A DNA stretch of 64,000 nucleotides from Aquatica leii (lineage: Eukaryota > Arthropoda > Insecta > Coleoptera > Lampyridae), in contig CM069432.1 in the NCBI GenBank assembly GCA_035610365.1, positions 282,294,709 through 282,358,708 of the forward strand, read 5' to 3'. This document shows, piece after piece, positions 36,556 through 47,084 of this stretch. Positions within the stretch are counted from its first letter, which is position 1. Each line of letters starts with the position of its first letter. The notes under the pieces were generated by a model. That model was not told where the DNA came from. It made no database searches and saw nothing but the letters and a program-made list of their open reading frames with translations. Both the position numbers and the translations under genes were made by a program.

Positions 36556-38540
36556 TTAGTAAGTATTATAAGGTCTTCTACCGCACTTGCGGAAGGCATT
36601 TTCCCAAAATTGGTAAATATCATAATCGGGATTTGATTTTACTCTTAATTTGTTTCCAATTTCTACATACTCTTTGTTTTCACAAAAAACTGGCCATTTT
36701 ACGTTATCGATATTGCTAGTGTCATCTGGTGTAGGATCTCTAAAATACAAATTGTACTGTGTTACAAATACTCTTAAAAATTTACCCTGTGGTAGCAAAA
36801 TCTGTCCATAACTTTAACAGCTTCTTCTGCACAACTCGATCAGAGTGTGTCAATGTCGTAGTCCATACCGGATTAATTGGGTAAAATAACTTTAACACTT
36901 CGCTATAATGCCCGGCACCACCTAAATACGATAATGGGTTTGTTCCCACATAAGCATATACGTAAAAATAGACATTGTGTTTTTGATTTTGGCATACTAA
37001 ATCAGCCGATTTTCTAAATCCTCGCACATCTTGTCCCATAAACTAAAAAAAACATAAATATGTGTTACACAACTTCAGTTTATAAAACCTTGATCCAATT
37101 AGTTTTATCAGTAAACGAAGTATTTTTAAAAAAATGTTCTTTTATTCTACGTATTGTATGATCAATGCAAGGCGACCCATTTGGAATATTCATAGAAATA
37201 GGAATAAACAAAGCTGGGTTTTCTTCAAAAATGTTTATATTTATATATCCGGTATCAATGTCTGTAAATTTAAAATAAAATTTGTATCAAATGTTAATTG
37301 TATACTTGCATTCGTATGGAAAAGACCCTTCTTCTGTAACATGTCCAATCATATATGGAACTTTGGTAAAAACGCCTTTCCGTAAAGCTTCGTATGCATA
37401 ATCTGAAAAAAACGCGTTTGGACTACGGTGTTCAATTGATGGTATAAACGGTACTTCATCAAACAGTATATAAGAACCCTAAGTGAACGCAACAAATATA
37501 ATTTTGAATAAAATTAAAAATACTACCATTATAGAAGCGTTAAATCCGGTTTTTACTAATTTATCAGCTGGAACCTGCCGTAATTTTTCAACTAAAATTG
37601 CAGTGTTTTTAGTGTAAATACCCAAACCACGTCCCAACCGAAAAGCCATTTCTTTGGGATATCTTTGAAAAACCCAAGTGTTAAGAGTAACGCCACTTTG
37701 ACTAATAGCCCGATGAAATAATCCTTTACTTCTTGGAGATAACAGATGAAATTGTACGGATGCTCCTCCAGCGCTGCCTCCAAATATAGTAACCTTAGAT
37801 GGATCTCCACCAAAAACTTTTATGTTTTCTTGGATCCAAATTAATGCCGCCGTTTGGTCTTTTAAACCCATATTTCCAGGCGCGTCGTTGTTTAAAGTAC
37901 TTAAAAACCCAAATACGTTGAGACGGTAGTTAATCGACACTATCACAACTGGTTTTTCCATAAAATAATCTGAGCCAGTGTTTTGGTACGAAGAAAATAT
38001 AAAAGAACCTCCGTGGATCCATACCATAACCGGTAGGCCACTACAATTGCTATCACTAACCTAGGTAGCAAGTTAGTTTTTTCTAAAAATACATTAAAAA
38101 ACTTACGGTTAATGGTGCCGCAATTTCTAATGTTAAACAATCCTCGCTTCCAATTACGTCATTTCCCATAAATAAATCAGTGATTTGGGTGCATACGTTT
38201 CCTTGTTTAGTAGCATCTTTAGGAGTATACCATGGTTCGGGAGGTTGTGCTTCCTAAATTACAATTTCAACAAAAAAATTTTGATTAATGTTTATAACCT
38301 TAAAACGCAAATCTCCCAACGGCGGGCGTGCATAAGGAACACCAGTAAAATAGTAGTATCGCACAGAAGAATTAGCCGCGCGGCTATTTTTTATAGTTCC
38401 ACATATAGGTCCATATTTTGTAATTTTTAAAACTTCACACTAAACAAACCATATTACAAAAAACAAAAATTGTTAAAAATACTTACAGATTTTGTTGAAG
38501 CTAATGCTGAAAACAGAACCAATAACGTCAAGAACGCCAT
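36556..38540 (-). CDS. Secreted carboxylesterase, copy D
   Basis: Eight exons: 38487-38540, 38299-38439, 38107-38253, 37527-38060, 37310-37478, 37089-37261, 36786-37042 and 36556-36739. They join to 552 codons without any disabling change that I can see. A signal peptide ([15 protein letters not shown]) predicts secretion. Catalytic parts are HGG 130-132, Ser210 in GGSAGG, Glu of EEG at about 342 and His451 in GAGHYSEV. Intron 5 is short (48 bp), has a GC donor and lacks the transposon seen in B and C. Upstream and divergent lies a macrodomain gene remnant, probably the ancestral neighbour. The proximal promoter has a 37-bp tandem duplication that doubles the GATA motifs. Substrate unknown. 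Confidence 0.88.
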
Positions 38541-38579
38541 GGCACTAACAAGGAAAAATGTTTTAATTAGGCGTAAGTT

Positions 38580-38653
38580 CTACTTATTACAGTTATCTAG
38601 TTTTATCAAAGTATATCTACTTATTACAGTTATCTAGTTTTATCAAAGTATAT
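38580..38653 (-). promoter_or_regulatory. Duplicated 37-bp GATA module, copy D
   Basis: Two tandem copies (38,580-38,616 and 38,617-38,653) start 40 bp upstream of the ATG. Each holds one AGATAA and one TGATAA on the minus strand (38,593-38,598, 38,603-38,608, 38,630-38,635 and 38,640-38,645). The other three esterase copies have a single module. Confidence 0.55.
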
Positions 38654-39536
38654 CTTTTATTTAAACAAATATTTTATAATTAAACTTAGAATTGCAAGCT
38701 GCTTTCAAAACATGCCAAGGACAAAATTGATTAACCTAATAAAAATTTTTGCTGCAATGTTTAACAACATTCTATAAATTTAAAATTGGTTCTAATTTAT
38801 TTTGTCGTAAAATGTTTAAAAGTTACTAACAGTTAGCAAAAAATATTTTGTTATAGGTTGCTGCGTATATAAAATCTTCATCAACGTAAAATATTGTTCA
38901 AATTTTACTAATTGATATATCAATTTTCTGTAATTACTTAAATTTGAAGAGATAGATCTTACTTAAATTACATTAAAAAAATTCAATTTGTGGTAGCTTA
39001 ACAGAAATATCTAGAAAAAACTTAAAAGATTGAAATATCTTAATAATTTTAATATTGCAAATATTTAAACCTTATTTTATATTTGTTAGAAAATAAAATT
39101 TTATGTTAGAAGTGTTTCAGTGTGATTTTCGTACCGTATAAGTTTCGTCCCGGAACGTCACCTTTTTATTACATTCAGAGTATCAGCATATGTTTCCGTT
39201 TTTAACAATTTTAGGAGATGATTCAGGTGAGCTAATAGCTATTAGCATCACTGGACAATGGTGAGTACATATCTTTTACTATCTATTAGTTTATGTAATT
39301 GCCAAACGTCAATAAGTGCGACTTAGATATACGTATTATCACGACTAATGCATGCAGATTTATTTGTGTCATTACGTACTACATTTATTACAGTGCGTTC
39401 TGCTTCTGATTGCGCAAATCACTGTATTTCACATTCAGTTTTTATTCTTTGCTTACCGATTAAGTTAGACATTCGAATTGTAACAGGATAATTAGATGTA
39501 CCTAATTTAGGGACCATTTTTATCTGTAATATTTAT

Positions 39537-39915
39537 CAACAACAAGACCTGTTCCAAACACAAAAAGATTATGCCATCGCACATTGCATGAGCGAGGATC
39601 TTGACATGTCCAGACGGGTTGCAGTCGTATTTAAAAAGAAGTTTGGGCAGCTAGATGAACTACGAAGACAGCAACCGGCAGTCGAAAAAGTTTTAAAACT
39701 ACATGGTGACAGATGCTTCGTTTTGTATTTGGTCACCAAGAAATACTCACGTACCAAGCCGTTATACGAAAACTGTAGCGAACATTATGGAATCTCAAGA
39801 GAGAAATGGAGTTCCACCATGCTAAGAAATTGGCAGTACCCAAGCTTGGTTGTGGCTTAGATCAACTGAATTGGAGGACAGTTCGGAGCATGTTAGAGGT
39901 TGTCTTCCGTTCAAG
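39537..39915 (+). pseudogene. Macrodomain ADP-ribosyl hydrolase gene remnant (OARD1/TARG1-like)
   Basis: The plus strand reads DLFQTQKDYAIAHC, SEDLDMSRRVAVVFKKKFG, then LVTKKYSRTKPLYEN. After one frameshift near 39,785 it continues AVPKLGCGLDQLNW and MLEVVF. This is the order of the TARG1/OARD1 macrodomain, which removes ADP-ribose from acidic side chains. The Lys-rich KKKFG and the Asp of GCGLD are the regions that hold catalytic Lys84 and Asp125 in human TARG1. The usual Gly just before VAV is Arg here. A possible splice acceptor before DLF (about 39,546) suggests an exon of an ordinary gene rather than a retrocopy. It lies head-to-head with esterase D. The frameshift makes it a likely pseudogene; the downstream sequence to 40,150 is not recognised. 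Confidence 0.8.
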
Positions 39916-40341
39916 TGTTGGTCTGTAGTTACCAACCAAGGAGAATATTGGGTCAGAAACAGAACCATCCTAAGAAGGGGGCAGTGAAACGTCCGAGAAC
40001 TTTGGCGAGGTTTTTGTACATTTCCAGAACCTTCACCGAAAGATATAGAAACGAACGTTTCGACAAAATGTATAAATGCGGCACAAACAAATCATAGGTC
40101 AGTTATTCCAGCAATTCGAAGACGACAGTGTTAAGAAGATCATTCAAGTTTAAATAAATAAGTGATTAAAGCGTGAGTATAACCTTGTATGTGACTTTAA
40201 AGTAAATAATAAGTTTTAAACTGAAATTATCCGCGGACTTTATCTTCGTGTGATAGTTCTATATATAAATTAGTGTAAGTGTTTTTATTAAATATCCTTA
40301 GATTTAATCAGTTCGGTTTGTGATAAACGTGTAAATATTTT
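39916..40341. other. Spacer between macrodomain remnant and Jockey LINE
   Basis: There is a 65-codon open stretch (39,900-40,097) with no recognised family. Otherwise it is AT-rich, with nothing identifiable. Confidence 0.4.
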
Positions 40342-40567
40342 TAGTTTAAATTTTTTTTTTTTTTTTTTTTTTTATATAACTCCTTTTTTATTGTACCATC
40401 AGCTTAAAGTTTTCAAGCTATAAATACACTGTATGTCACATCGTTACTTATATACTAAACTTAACAATATCTCCTACATGTATTGGAGGAGATAATCCAT
40501 TGATTATCTCCTTTAATAAATTAAGTTAATGCACTGGTTTAATTACAAACTTTAATGTCTTTATATG

Positions 40568-43227
40568 TTAATTTTTAAATCTGTTTGTTAAGTCTGACGG
40601 TTTAAATCTTTTTAGCCGTCGGATTTCGTTGCCTTCATTTAACAAATTAACAGCTAATTCATTAACATGTGATTCTATTTTTGTCTTATATTTTTCACTG
40701 TTTTTAGTTATTTCATTACGTACTGTAACTATTTTTAGGTCTTTATGTAGCACTGTGTTCGGTATGTACCATGGAGCGTTCACTATGTTGCGAATAACTT
40801 TGTTTTGGAAGCGCTGTAGTATTTCAATATTTGATGTGCTAGCCGATCCCCAAAGGGGAATCCCATAAGTCCATATAGGTTTTAATATTGCTTTGTATAA
40901 TAGGAGTTTACTGTGTTGAGATAGCTGTGAGGTTTTTCCTAGCAACCAATACATCTGTCTATATTTTATACCCAATTGTTTTCTCTTATTAAATATATGC
41001 GTTCGCCATGTTAGTCTTCTGTCAAGGTTGATTCCGAGGTATTTGACTTCCGTTCTTATAGGAATTTGGCAATTATTCAAAGTAACTGGAGGACAATCGT
41101 TCCTCTTCATGGTAAATGTGATGTGGTTAGATTTTGTCTCATTAACTTGTATTCGCCATTTTGTTAGCCATGGTTGCAGCTTATTAAGATGGTTTTGTAA
41201 ATTTGCAGATGCAATAATGTTATTATGATGCGTTGCCAATATTGCAATGTCATCCGCAAACGTTGCCATTGTTGTTATTTTCGTCGTTGGAAGATCCGCC
41301 ATATAGATTAGATAAAGGATTGGGCCGAGAATGCTCCCTTGCGGTACCCCAGCATTAATCGGACAAATATCAGTAGTCACCTCTTGATAGTGTATATAGA
41401 ATTGTCTGTTTGTAAGATAGGATTTTAGGAGGGAGTACATGGTATATGGTAATGATGTTTTGAGTTTAAATAATAGTCAAACATGCCACACTTTGTCGAA
41501 TGCTTGGTTGATGTCTAAAAAAAAGCTGAGCAAAAAGAGCTGAGCTGAGGGCGTTATGTAATTGATTGACCAGTCTGTGAATTTGCTCGATGGTTCCATG
41601 TCTTCTCCTGAATCCGTATTGGTGTTGAGATATGAGTTTTGAATCCTTTACTGTTTGTAAAAGTCGTTTTAAGATTATTTTTATGGGTCTATAAGACTTA
41701 ATTTCTATTGGATCTTTGCCTGGTTTGTGTATCACTAGTATTCGTGCTATCTTCCATTGACTGGGAAAGTAGTGGGTTCTTAAGATTGCTTTGAATATTT
41801 GGGTTATGACTGTAAAACACTTTTGCGTACATTCTCTTGGCACTTTTCCCGATATCAAATCGTAGCCTGGAGTCTTTTTTGGGTTAATTTCTTTGAAGAT
41901 GACAGTTTCTATTTCTCCTTTTGTTATTTTTCTAAGTGGAAGATCTATTTGATAAGGCGTCTCTAAAAATGTGCGCATTCTATCTTCTTCTTGGGAGTCC
42001 GTCATGAATGGTAGGGGTTGGAAAACTTCAGTAAGATGTTTCGAGAAGGCATCAGCTTTTTGCTGGTTCGTTCTAGCCCAAGTATCATTTGTAGCTTTTA
42101 TAGGTGATATATGTTGTTGTGGTCTATTAAGTTTTTTGGTTGCCTTCCATAGTGAATATTCTGTGGCTTCAGTTGCGGATAAGTTCCTTAAGTACTCCTG
42201 GATCGATTCGTTTTTAATTTTTTGTAGCAGTTGTTTAAGTTTTTTATATGTTTTATTATATATAGCCTTATCTGTATCTGCTTTTGTTATCTGCCATTTC
42301 TTTCGGAGCTTTCTTTTTTCTATAATTTTTTGTTTTACTAGCAGTGGTAGGTGCTCTTGAATTTGTTTTTCATTACGATCTGGGCTAGCTTGCCATGCTC
42401 CATGTTGTATAGATTTAGTTAGGATTTCTATAGCCTTGTCAATCTCTAGTTCATCTTTTAGCGGTAATTCTAAGTTAATTAGCTCATTAAGTTTTTCTCG
42501 AAATTCTCCCCAATTCGTTTTTTTACTGTACAGTGATGCTTCCTTTATTTTTTGGACTATATTTGTGGTTATTGTCACTAAAGTTGGTGTATGATCTGAG
42601 TTAAGATCCCAACTTGGTTTTATGATTATTTTCCTAGTATCTAAGCCTTTGGTAACACAAAAATCTACTATATCTGGCGTTTTTCGTCTATCTGAGGGCC
42701 AATAGGTAGGATGTCCAGAAGACATCGCAGATAAATTGTTTTTTTGTACCACTTTTAACAATTCCCTTCCTTTTGTAGTAGTTACCCGAGATGCCCATTG
42801 TGAGTGTTTGGCGTTGAAATCTCCGCCAACTAACCATCTGTTCCCTAAAGTTTTAAAATTCATCATATTGTGCGTACTTGTTAGTGTGCTTTGGTGAGTA
42901 GTAGATTGCTGAGATTACAAATTTGCCTAGGATGTCGTTTACAGCTACACTAGTGGCTTGTATTTGTTCATATCTAAAGCTTGGTTTTTTATAGTGTTTA
43001 ATTCCTTGTCGAATTATTACTGCAGTACCCCCATGCGCTACTTTTCCAGGATGATTTGTTATGTATATGCCGTATCCAAATATTTTAAGATGGCTTTTAG
43101 ATGTGCAGTGTGTTTCTGAAATTAACAGTATATCTAATGAGTGATGCTGTATAAATGATGTGACTTCCAGTGCATGTGAACACAAGCCGTTGGCGTTCCA
43201 ATGAGCAATATTAAGTAATGGTGTCAT
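40568..43227 (-). CDS. Jockey LINE ORF2, endonuclease and reverse transcriptase (broken)
   Basis: The APE-type endonuclease starts at 43,227 with HWNANGL and SETHC. The frame changes near 42,860 and continues with GGDFNAKHSQWAS and SDHTPT. The reverse transcriptase has TPGYDLISGK, HKPGKDPIEIKSYRPI, QYGFRRRHGT and, in a third frame from 41,440, AGVPQGSILGP and the catalytic FADD. The stretch expected between SYRPI and the next conserved block is shortened by about a dozen residues. A stop and a frameshift lie near 41,460. The C-terminus (EVKYLGINLDRRLTW, then LWGSAS) is complete. It is related to, but distinct from, the LOA-type fragments in units A and B. Confidence 0.85.
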
Positions 43228-44583
43228 TTGTAGTCTTATTAATCAGTGTGGTTATGAGATTAATGAGGGTGCTCATTTGGTCAAGTAACGTTTTCAGGGT
43301 ATGTTTCATTTCTGTTAGGTCATTAGTTTGTTGGGCAATTGCAGTGTTGTGTTGATCAATATTAATATTGTGAGTATCTTGTATGATTTGTTCTTGCTGT
43401 CTTGTTACTTGAGAGTAGGATATACCTTGTTGTACAGGTCGTGTAAGTGTTCGTCTTTCGCGTAAGGCAGGATATAACTTTTGCTGTAGCTGTTTGTGAA
43501 CCAAGCATCCTTGATAGTTTGCAGGGTGTTTCTCGTTACAGTTTACGCATACTACATCGTTATCCCTCACTTTCCTAGGACAGTCCTTTGTGTAGTGATT
43601 GTCAATGCATTTAACGCATCTTGGGCTATTATGGCAATAGTTTTTTGTATGACCAAACCTCTGACATCTCGTGCATTGAGGTATCTCTCTTTTGACGTGC
43701 GGAGGTTCGACCTGTACTATTGTATTTAAGAGTTGTGTAATTTTATACATTTCCTTGTTGTTATCTTTTGGTTTAACATCTACGAAGAATAACGGCAGGG
43801 TGGTTCCAGTTTTCCGTTGTTTAATATTCCATATATTTGTTACTTCATGTCCTTCATTCTTTAGGCTTTCTTTTATTTCTTTTATGTCTGTTGACGGGTG
43901 GATATTTTTCAGTACTACACGAAAGTCCTTCTCTTCTTTCGGTTTATATGTGTAAAACTCGGTGCTTTTTTCCATTAATGCTTTAATTATTATAGTATAG
44001 TCCCTGCTTTCTAATGGTTGAACTTTGACCTGATCGTTACTTAAAGATTTAATAAGATATTTATCTTTCGCCAGTTCGTCAAGTAGGCTTGTTAGTGGCT
44101 TTATATTTTTGACGCCTCTTATAAAAATCGGTGGAGGTTTCGGTTGTTTGGGTGGATGATTTTCTTCGTCCATGTTTTCTTCCGTTAGATTTTCATACCT
44201 ATTACTAACTGGCACATCCTCTCTAGCGAATAACCAGCTTGTTTGGCTTTACTATTTGGATCCTTATCTTCGTCGTAAGTTCTGTTTCTTTTTTTGCCGT
44301 ATGTTACTTGTTGCCATCCATTCTCAGTGTTGTTATTTGGTAATGAAGGATAATTAACATAGGGTTGATAGCTGCTTGTTTGTGAACAGGTTGGGGGTTG
44401 GCTATAAAACATCATTGCATGTTGTGGTTGGATTTGTTGGTGTGTTGGTTGTGATAATGTTGTGTATGCTTGTTGTTGTGCATATTGTGTTGTAGTGTTT
44501 TGATTTTTGTGTAAATGCCCCAATTGCGGGGACGCTAATGGATCATATTGCGAATAATTATTAGCGTAGGCCATAATGGCCAC
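43211..44583 (-). CDS. Jockey LINE ORF1, gag-like RNA-binding protein
   Basis: It is read in two overlapping frames, 44,185-44,583 and 43,211-44,215, so one frameshift near 44,200 separates a Gln/Thr-rich N-terminal part from the rest. The second part has a region resembling the Jockey-type PRE_C2HC domain, followed by three zinc knuckles: CTRCQRFGHTKNYC, CVKCIDNHYTKDC and CVNCNEKHPANYQGC. It ends in a helical tail with many Leu and Thr. It would bind the LINE RNA. Its stop lies within a few bases of the ORF2 start (the two overlap by 17 bp), as is usual for this clade. Confidence 0.85.
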
Positions 44584-44768
44584 GCTATTATTATAATTTT
44601 GTACACTTAATTTAATTATTTCAGTGCGATTAGTTTTAAATAAATAAATAAATATATATATAAATTTTATACCAGTTGTCTGAGGTCACTTGATAACTTA
44701 ACTTATCGCGTTCACTCACGGCGTACAACCTTGCTGTTCGAAACTCAAACGCATTATACTAGTTTAAA

Positions 44769-45200
44769 TAAATTAGTTTTTAATAATCGTTACAGTACAT
44801 ATGTAAGTATGGAAGTTTTTTAAAAATATTATTCTCCAATTGGTCCATTTATAGAAAGAAATTTTGCAGCTATATAAAAATACTAAAAAGACGTCAACCC
44901 GAGTTACACGTAAGTGGTTCAATTAAGTTTGGTCTAAATAAACAGCTTGTGCCCCACGCGAAGCCGGCTTGCTAAAAGTAATATTAGCGCACGTGTCAAA
45001 TTTTTACATTTTCACGACCAAGTGTATAAAAATTAGATAATTAGTTTTCAATGCCAGAGTTATTGTTGAAAAATAATCAGTAAGAGTTACTGATTAAGAC
45101 CGAAGTTGCCTGGTGAGTCACTGCTTATATTAGCGTCCCATTTTTAGAACATTAGGCGATATCAACATATCGGAAATAAGTAACAATATCTTTTTAAATT
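44769..45200. other. AT-rich spacer upstream of piggyBac fragment
   Basis: No gene is seen. It may include the 5' end of the piggyBac element, but no TTAA-bounded terminus could be fixed. Confidence 0.4.
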
Positions 45201-46009
45201 TTGGAATAATTTGAAAAGAAACGATGTGGATTTTGAAAAAGTGGAAATATCAATTATTCTGCCTGAACCTGACGAACTAATTAATACTGAAAATTTTGAA
45301 GAAAATGATCTCGAAGAAGAAGAAATAAATGATGTTGCTGGTACCGTCGAGTTATTTACTCCATATACAAATGATGATTCTGGACTGAACAGCGATGACG
45401 ATCCACTTACTTTGAAAAAACGCAAACTTTCTAAAATAGAGAATACTTCGTGTAATGAAAGCTAACAAAAGAAGCAATAAATCAATAAATGCACAGAAAT
45501 TAGGTACTGGACTAGTGACATAAAGTACACTGACACAAATAGTTCTTCTGAAAATAGCTATACCATAACACTGTGGTAGATATTTGTAGAATTTCTCTCC
45601 GAAGATGTTCTGAATTGCCGATAAATTACGAGTTTTTATCAGTGTCTCATTGATCAGTGGATACCATAAACTTCCACAGGAAAATTTGTATTGGCAATAA
45701 TCCCCAGATGCTGGTATGCTTCTAGTATACAATGCATTCCGAGAAGAAGATTTAAAGAAGTAAATAAATGCCTTCATTTATCAGAAAATGTACGACTTTA
45801 TAAAATCGATAAAATGTGCAAAGTTCGCTCATACTTTGACATCATAAAAAAATAATTTTAAAGTTTGGTGTTGTTTTTTCTCATTGATCTATAGATGAGA
45901 TGATGGTAAGATACTATGGTCGCCATTATGCAAAAATGTATATGCCCAAAAAACCAATAAAATTTGATTACAAACTCTGGTGTTTGTGTAATTCTAGTGA
46001 CTACTTATA
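45201..46009 (+). mobile_element. piggyBac transposase N-terminal to central fragment
   Basis: An acidic N-terminal region (45,211-45,465, with DVAGTVELFTPYTN and LKKRK) is followed in other frames by FKEVNKCLHLSENVRLYKID (about 45,750) and then by a clear catalytic block around 45,895-46,005: DEMMVRYYGRHYAKMYMPKK and PIKFDYKLWCL. The last readable residues, DYLY, run directly into the end of the giant inverted repeat. Stops and frameshifts are present. I found no continuation of piggyBac beyond the other end of the inverted repeat at 61,156. Confidence 0.75.
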
Positions 46010-46489
46010 CAGGGTTCTCCATTACTCCGGCCTTGGTTTTTAGTGCCTTTGTTTAAAGATCAGCATAAAATGTATTTTTTAAATAGCAACCGATACCAAT
46101 TTTTTATGCTGTTTGATGAAGGTTTAATTTAGATGAAAAATACTTTTAACATTTTTTAAATTGATTGCAGGATTGTCATTTTTGAGCAATTTTTTAAAAA
46201 ATGTAGCATCAGAAAGAAATGGTCACAAAATTGTTTTTTTTTTAATTTTGAAATTTGTTTTTGTAAATTCGATTAAAGTCAGAAGTACTTAAATATCCTA
46301 AAAAAAATTTATTTTGTATGAGCGTTAATTTTCATTTTTTTCAAATTGCTGAAACTCATTTTTTTAATGGCACACTTGATTTCTTTCAACTGTTTCTAAC
46401 AAAAGCGACTAGAATAAACCTGAGTAGAAAGAGACCAGCATCCCCTCCACTTTTGACGTCACACGACCTCGTCGCGAACGTACGTGAAG

Positions 46490-46716
46490 GTTTTTTTTTT
46501 CTCTCTCACACATTTTTGTTCTCTCTCACACATTTTTTTTCTCTCTCACACATTTTTTTTTTCTCTCACACATTTTTTTTCTCTCTCACACATTTTTTTC
46601 TCTCTCACACATTTTTTTTTCTCTCTCACACATTTTTTTTTTCTCTCACACATTTTTTTTTCTCTCTCACACATTTTTTTCTCTCTCACACATTTTTTTT
46701 TCTCTCTCTCACATTG
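46490..46716. repeat. 20-bp minisatellite, left arm
   Basis: Eleven or so tandem copies of a roughly 20-bp unit, T(6-9) followed by CTCTCTCACACA, varying mainly in T-run length. Long open stretches over it are artefacts of the repeat. The mirror copy is at 60,262-60,482. Confidence 0.9.
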
Positions 46717-46827
46717 TTACATCATCGCATAATTGGTAATTTTGATTGCGTCGTGCGTCATCGCGTAACTGGTAATTTTTTATGCGTCATGAAGTCTCTT
46801 GATTCGAGCGAGAAGTATTTTTATTTA

Positions 46828-46910
46828 AAAAAAGCTGTGGGTGTACCTGGATTTGAACCCGGGCTTCTTGATTACAAAGCGGCGACCGTAACCACCGGCC
46901 TACGCAAACA
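46828..46910 (-). ncRNA. tRNA-like Pol III unit, left arm
   Basis: Mirror of 60,067-60,149. Read on the minus strand, it has an A-box-like TAGGCCGGTGG (46,892-46,902), a B box GGGTTCAAATCC (46,849-46,860) at tRNA-like spacing, and a run of seven Ts (46,828-46,834). The acceptor and anticodon stems do not pair well, so it is not a normal tRNA gene. Confidence 0.55.
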
Positions 46911-47084
46911 GTTGAATCAAAACGGTGAATTGTAAATAATATAGTGATATATAAAAAAAAAAAATGCCCTGAAAGTACTGAAAACAGGGTTGAAAAACGT
47001 GATTTGTAACAAAAGAAAAAATGAGAAAATTTTATACAAATAGTTTTGAAAACAATAAAAACTACATATAAAAACCTTTATTTT

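Larger units (their letters stand above)
40342..44768 (-). mobile_element. Near full-length Jockey-clade LINE
   Basis: The body is 40,351-44,759 on the minus strand, about 4.4 kb. The 3' end is marked by a 23-nt T run (40,351-40,373, the poly(A) tail). The 9-bp sequence TAGTTTAAA flanks both ends (40,342-40,350 and 44,760-44,768) as a target-site duplication. Order from the 5' end: a 5'UTR of about 175 bp, ORF1 with CCHC zinc knuckles, ORF2 with APE endonuclease and reverse transcriptase, and a 3'UTR of about 200 bp. Intact termini and long open stretches suggest a fairly young copy, but it carries frameshifts and at least one stop and should not be autonomous. Confidence 0.88.

Noticed and set aside
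3228-38540. Juvenile hormone esterase identity for the four esterases
   Set aside because: The diagnostic GQSAG is absent (GGSAG instead), so I give only secreted type-B carboxylesterase.
41971-42360. Plus-strand 129-codon frame within the Jockey LINE
   Set aside because: It is antisense to ORF2 reverse transcriptase sequence and has no motif.
46828-46910. A genuine tRNA gene in each arm
   Set aside because: A and B boxes and a T-run are present, but the acceptor and anticodon stems do not pair, so I call it only tRNA-like.
46318-46935. A 205-codon open frame, and others at 60,041-60,521, rich in LSHTFFF repeats
   Set aside because: They are translations of the 20-bp minisatellite and of the tRNA-like segment in reverse, with no independent coding evidence.
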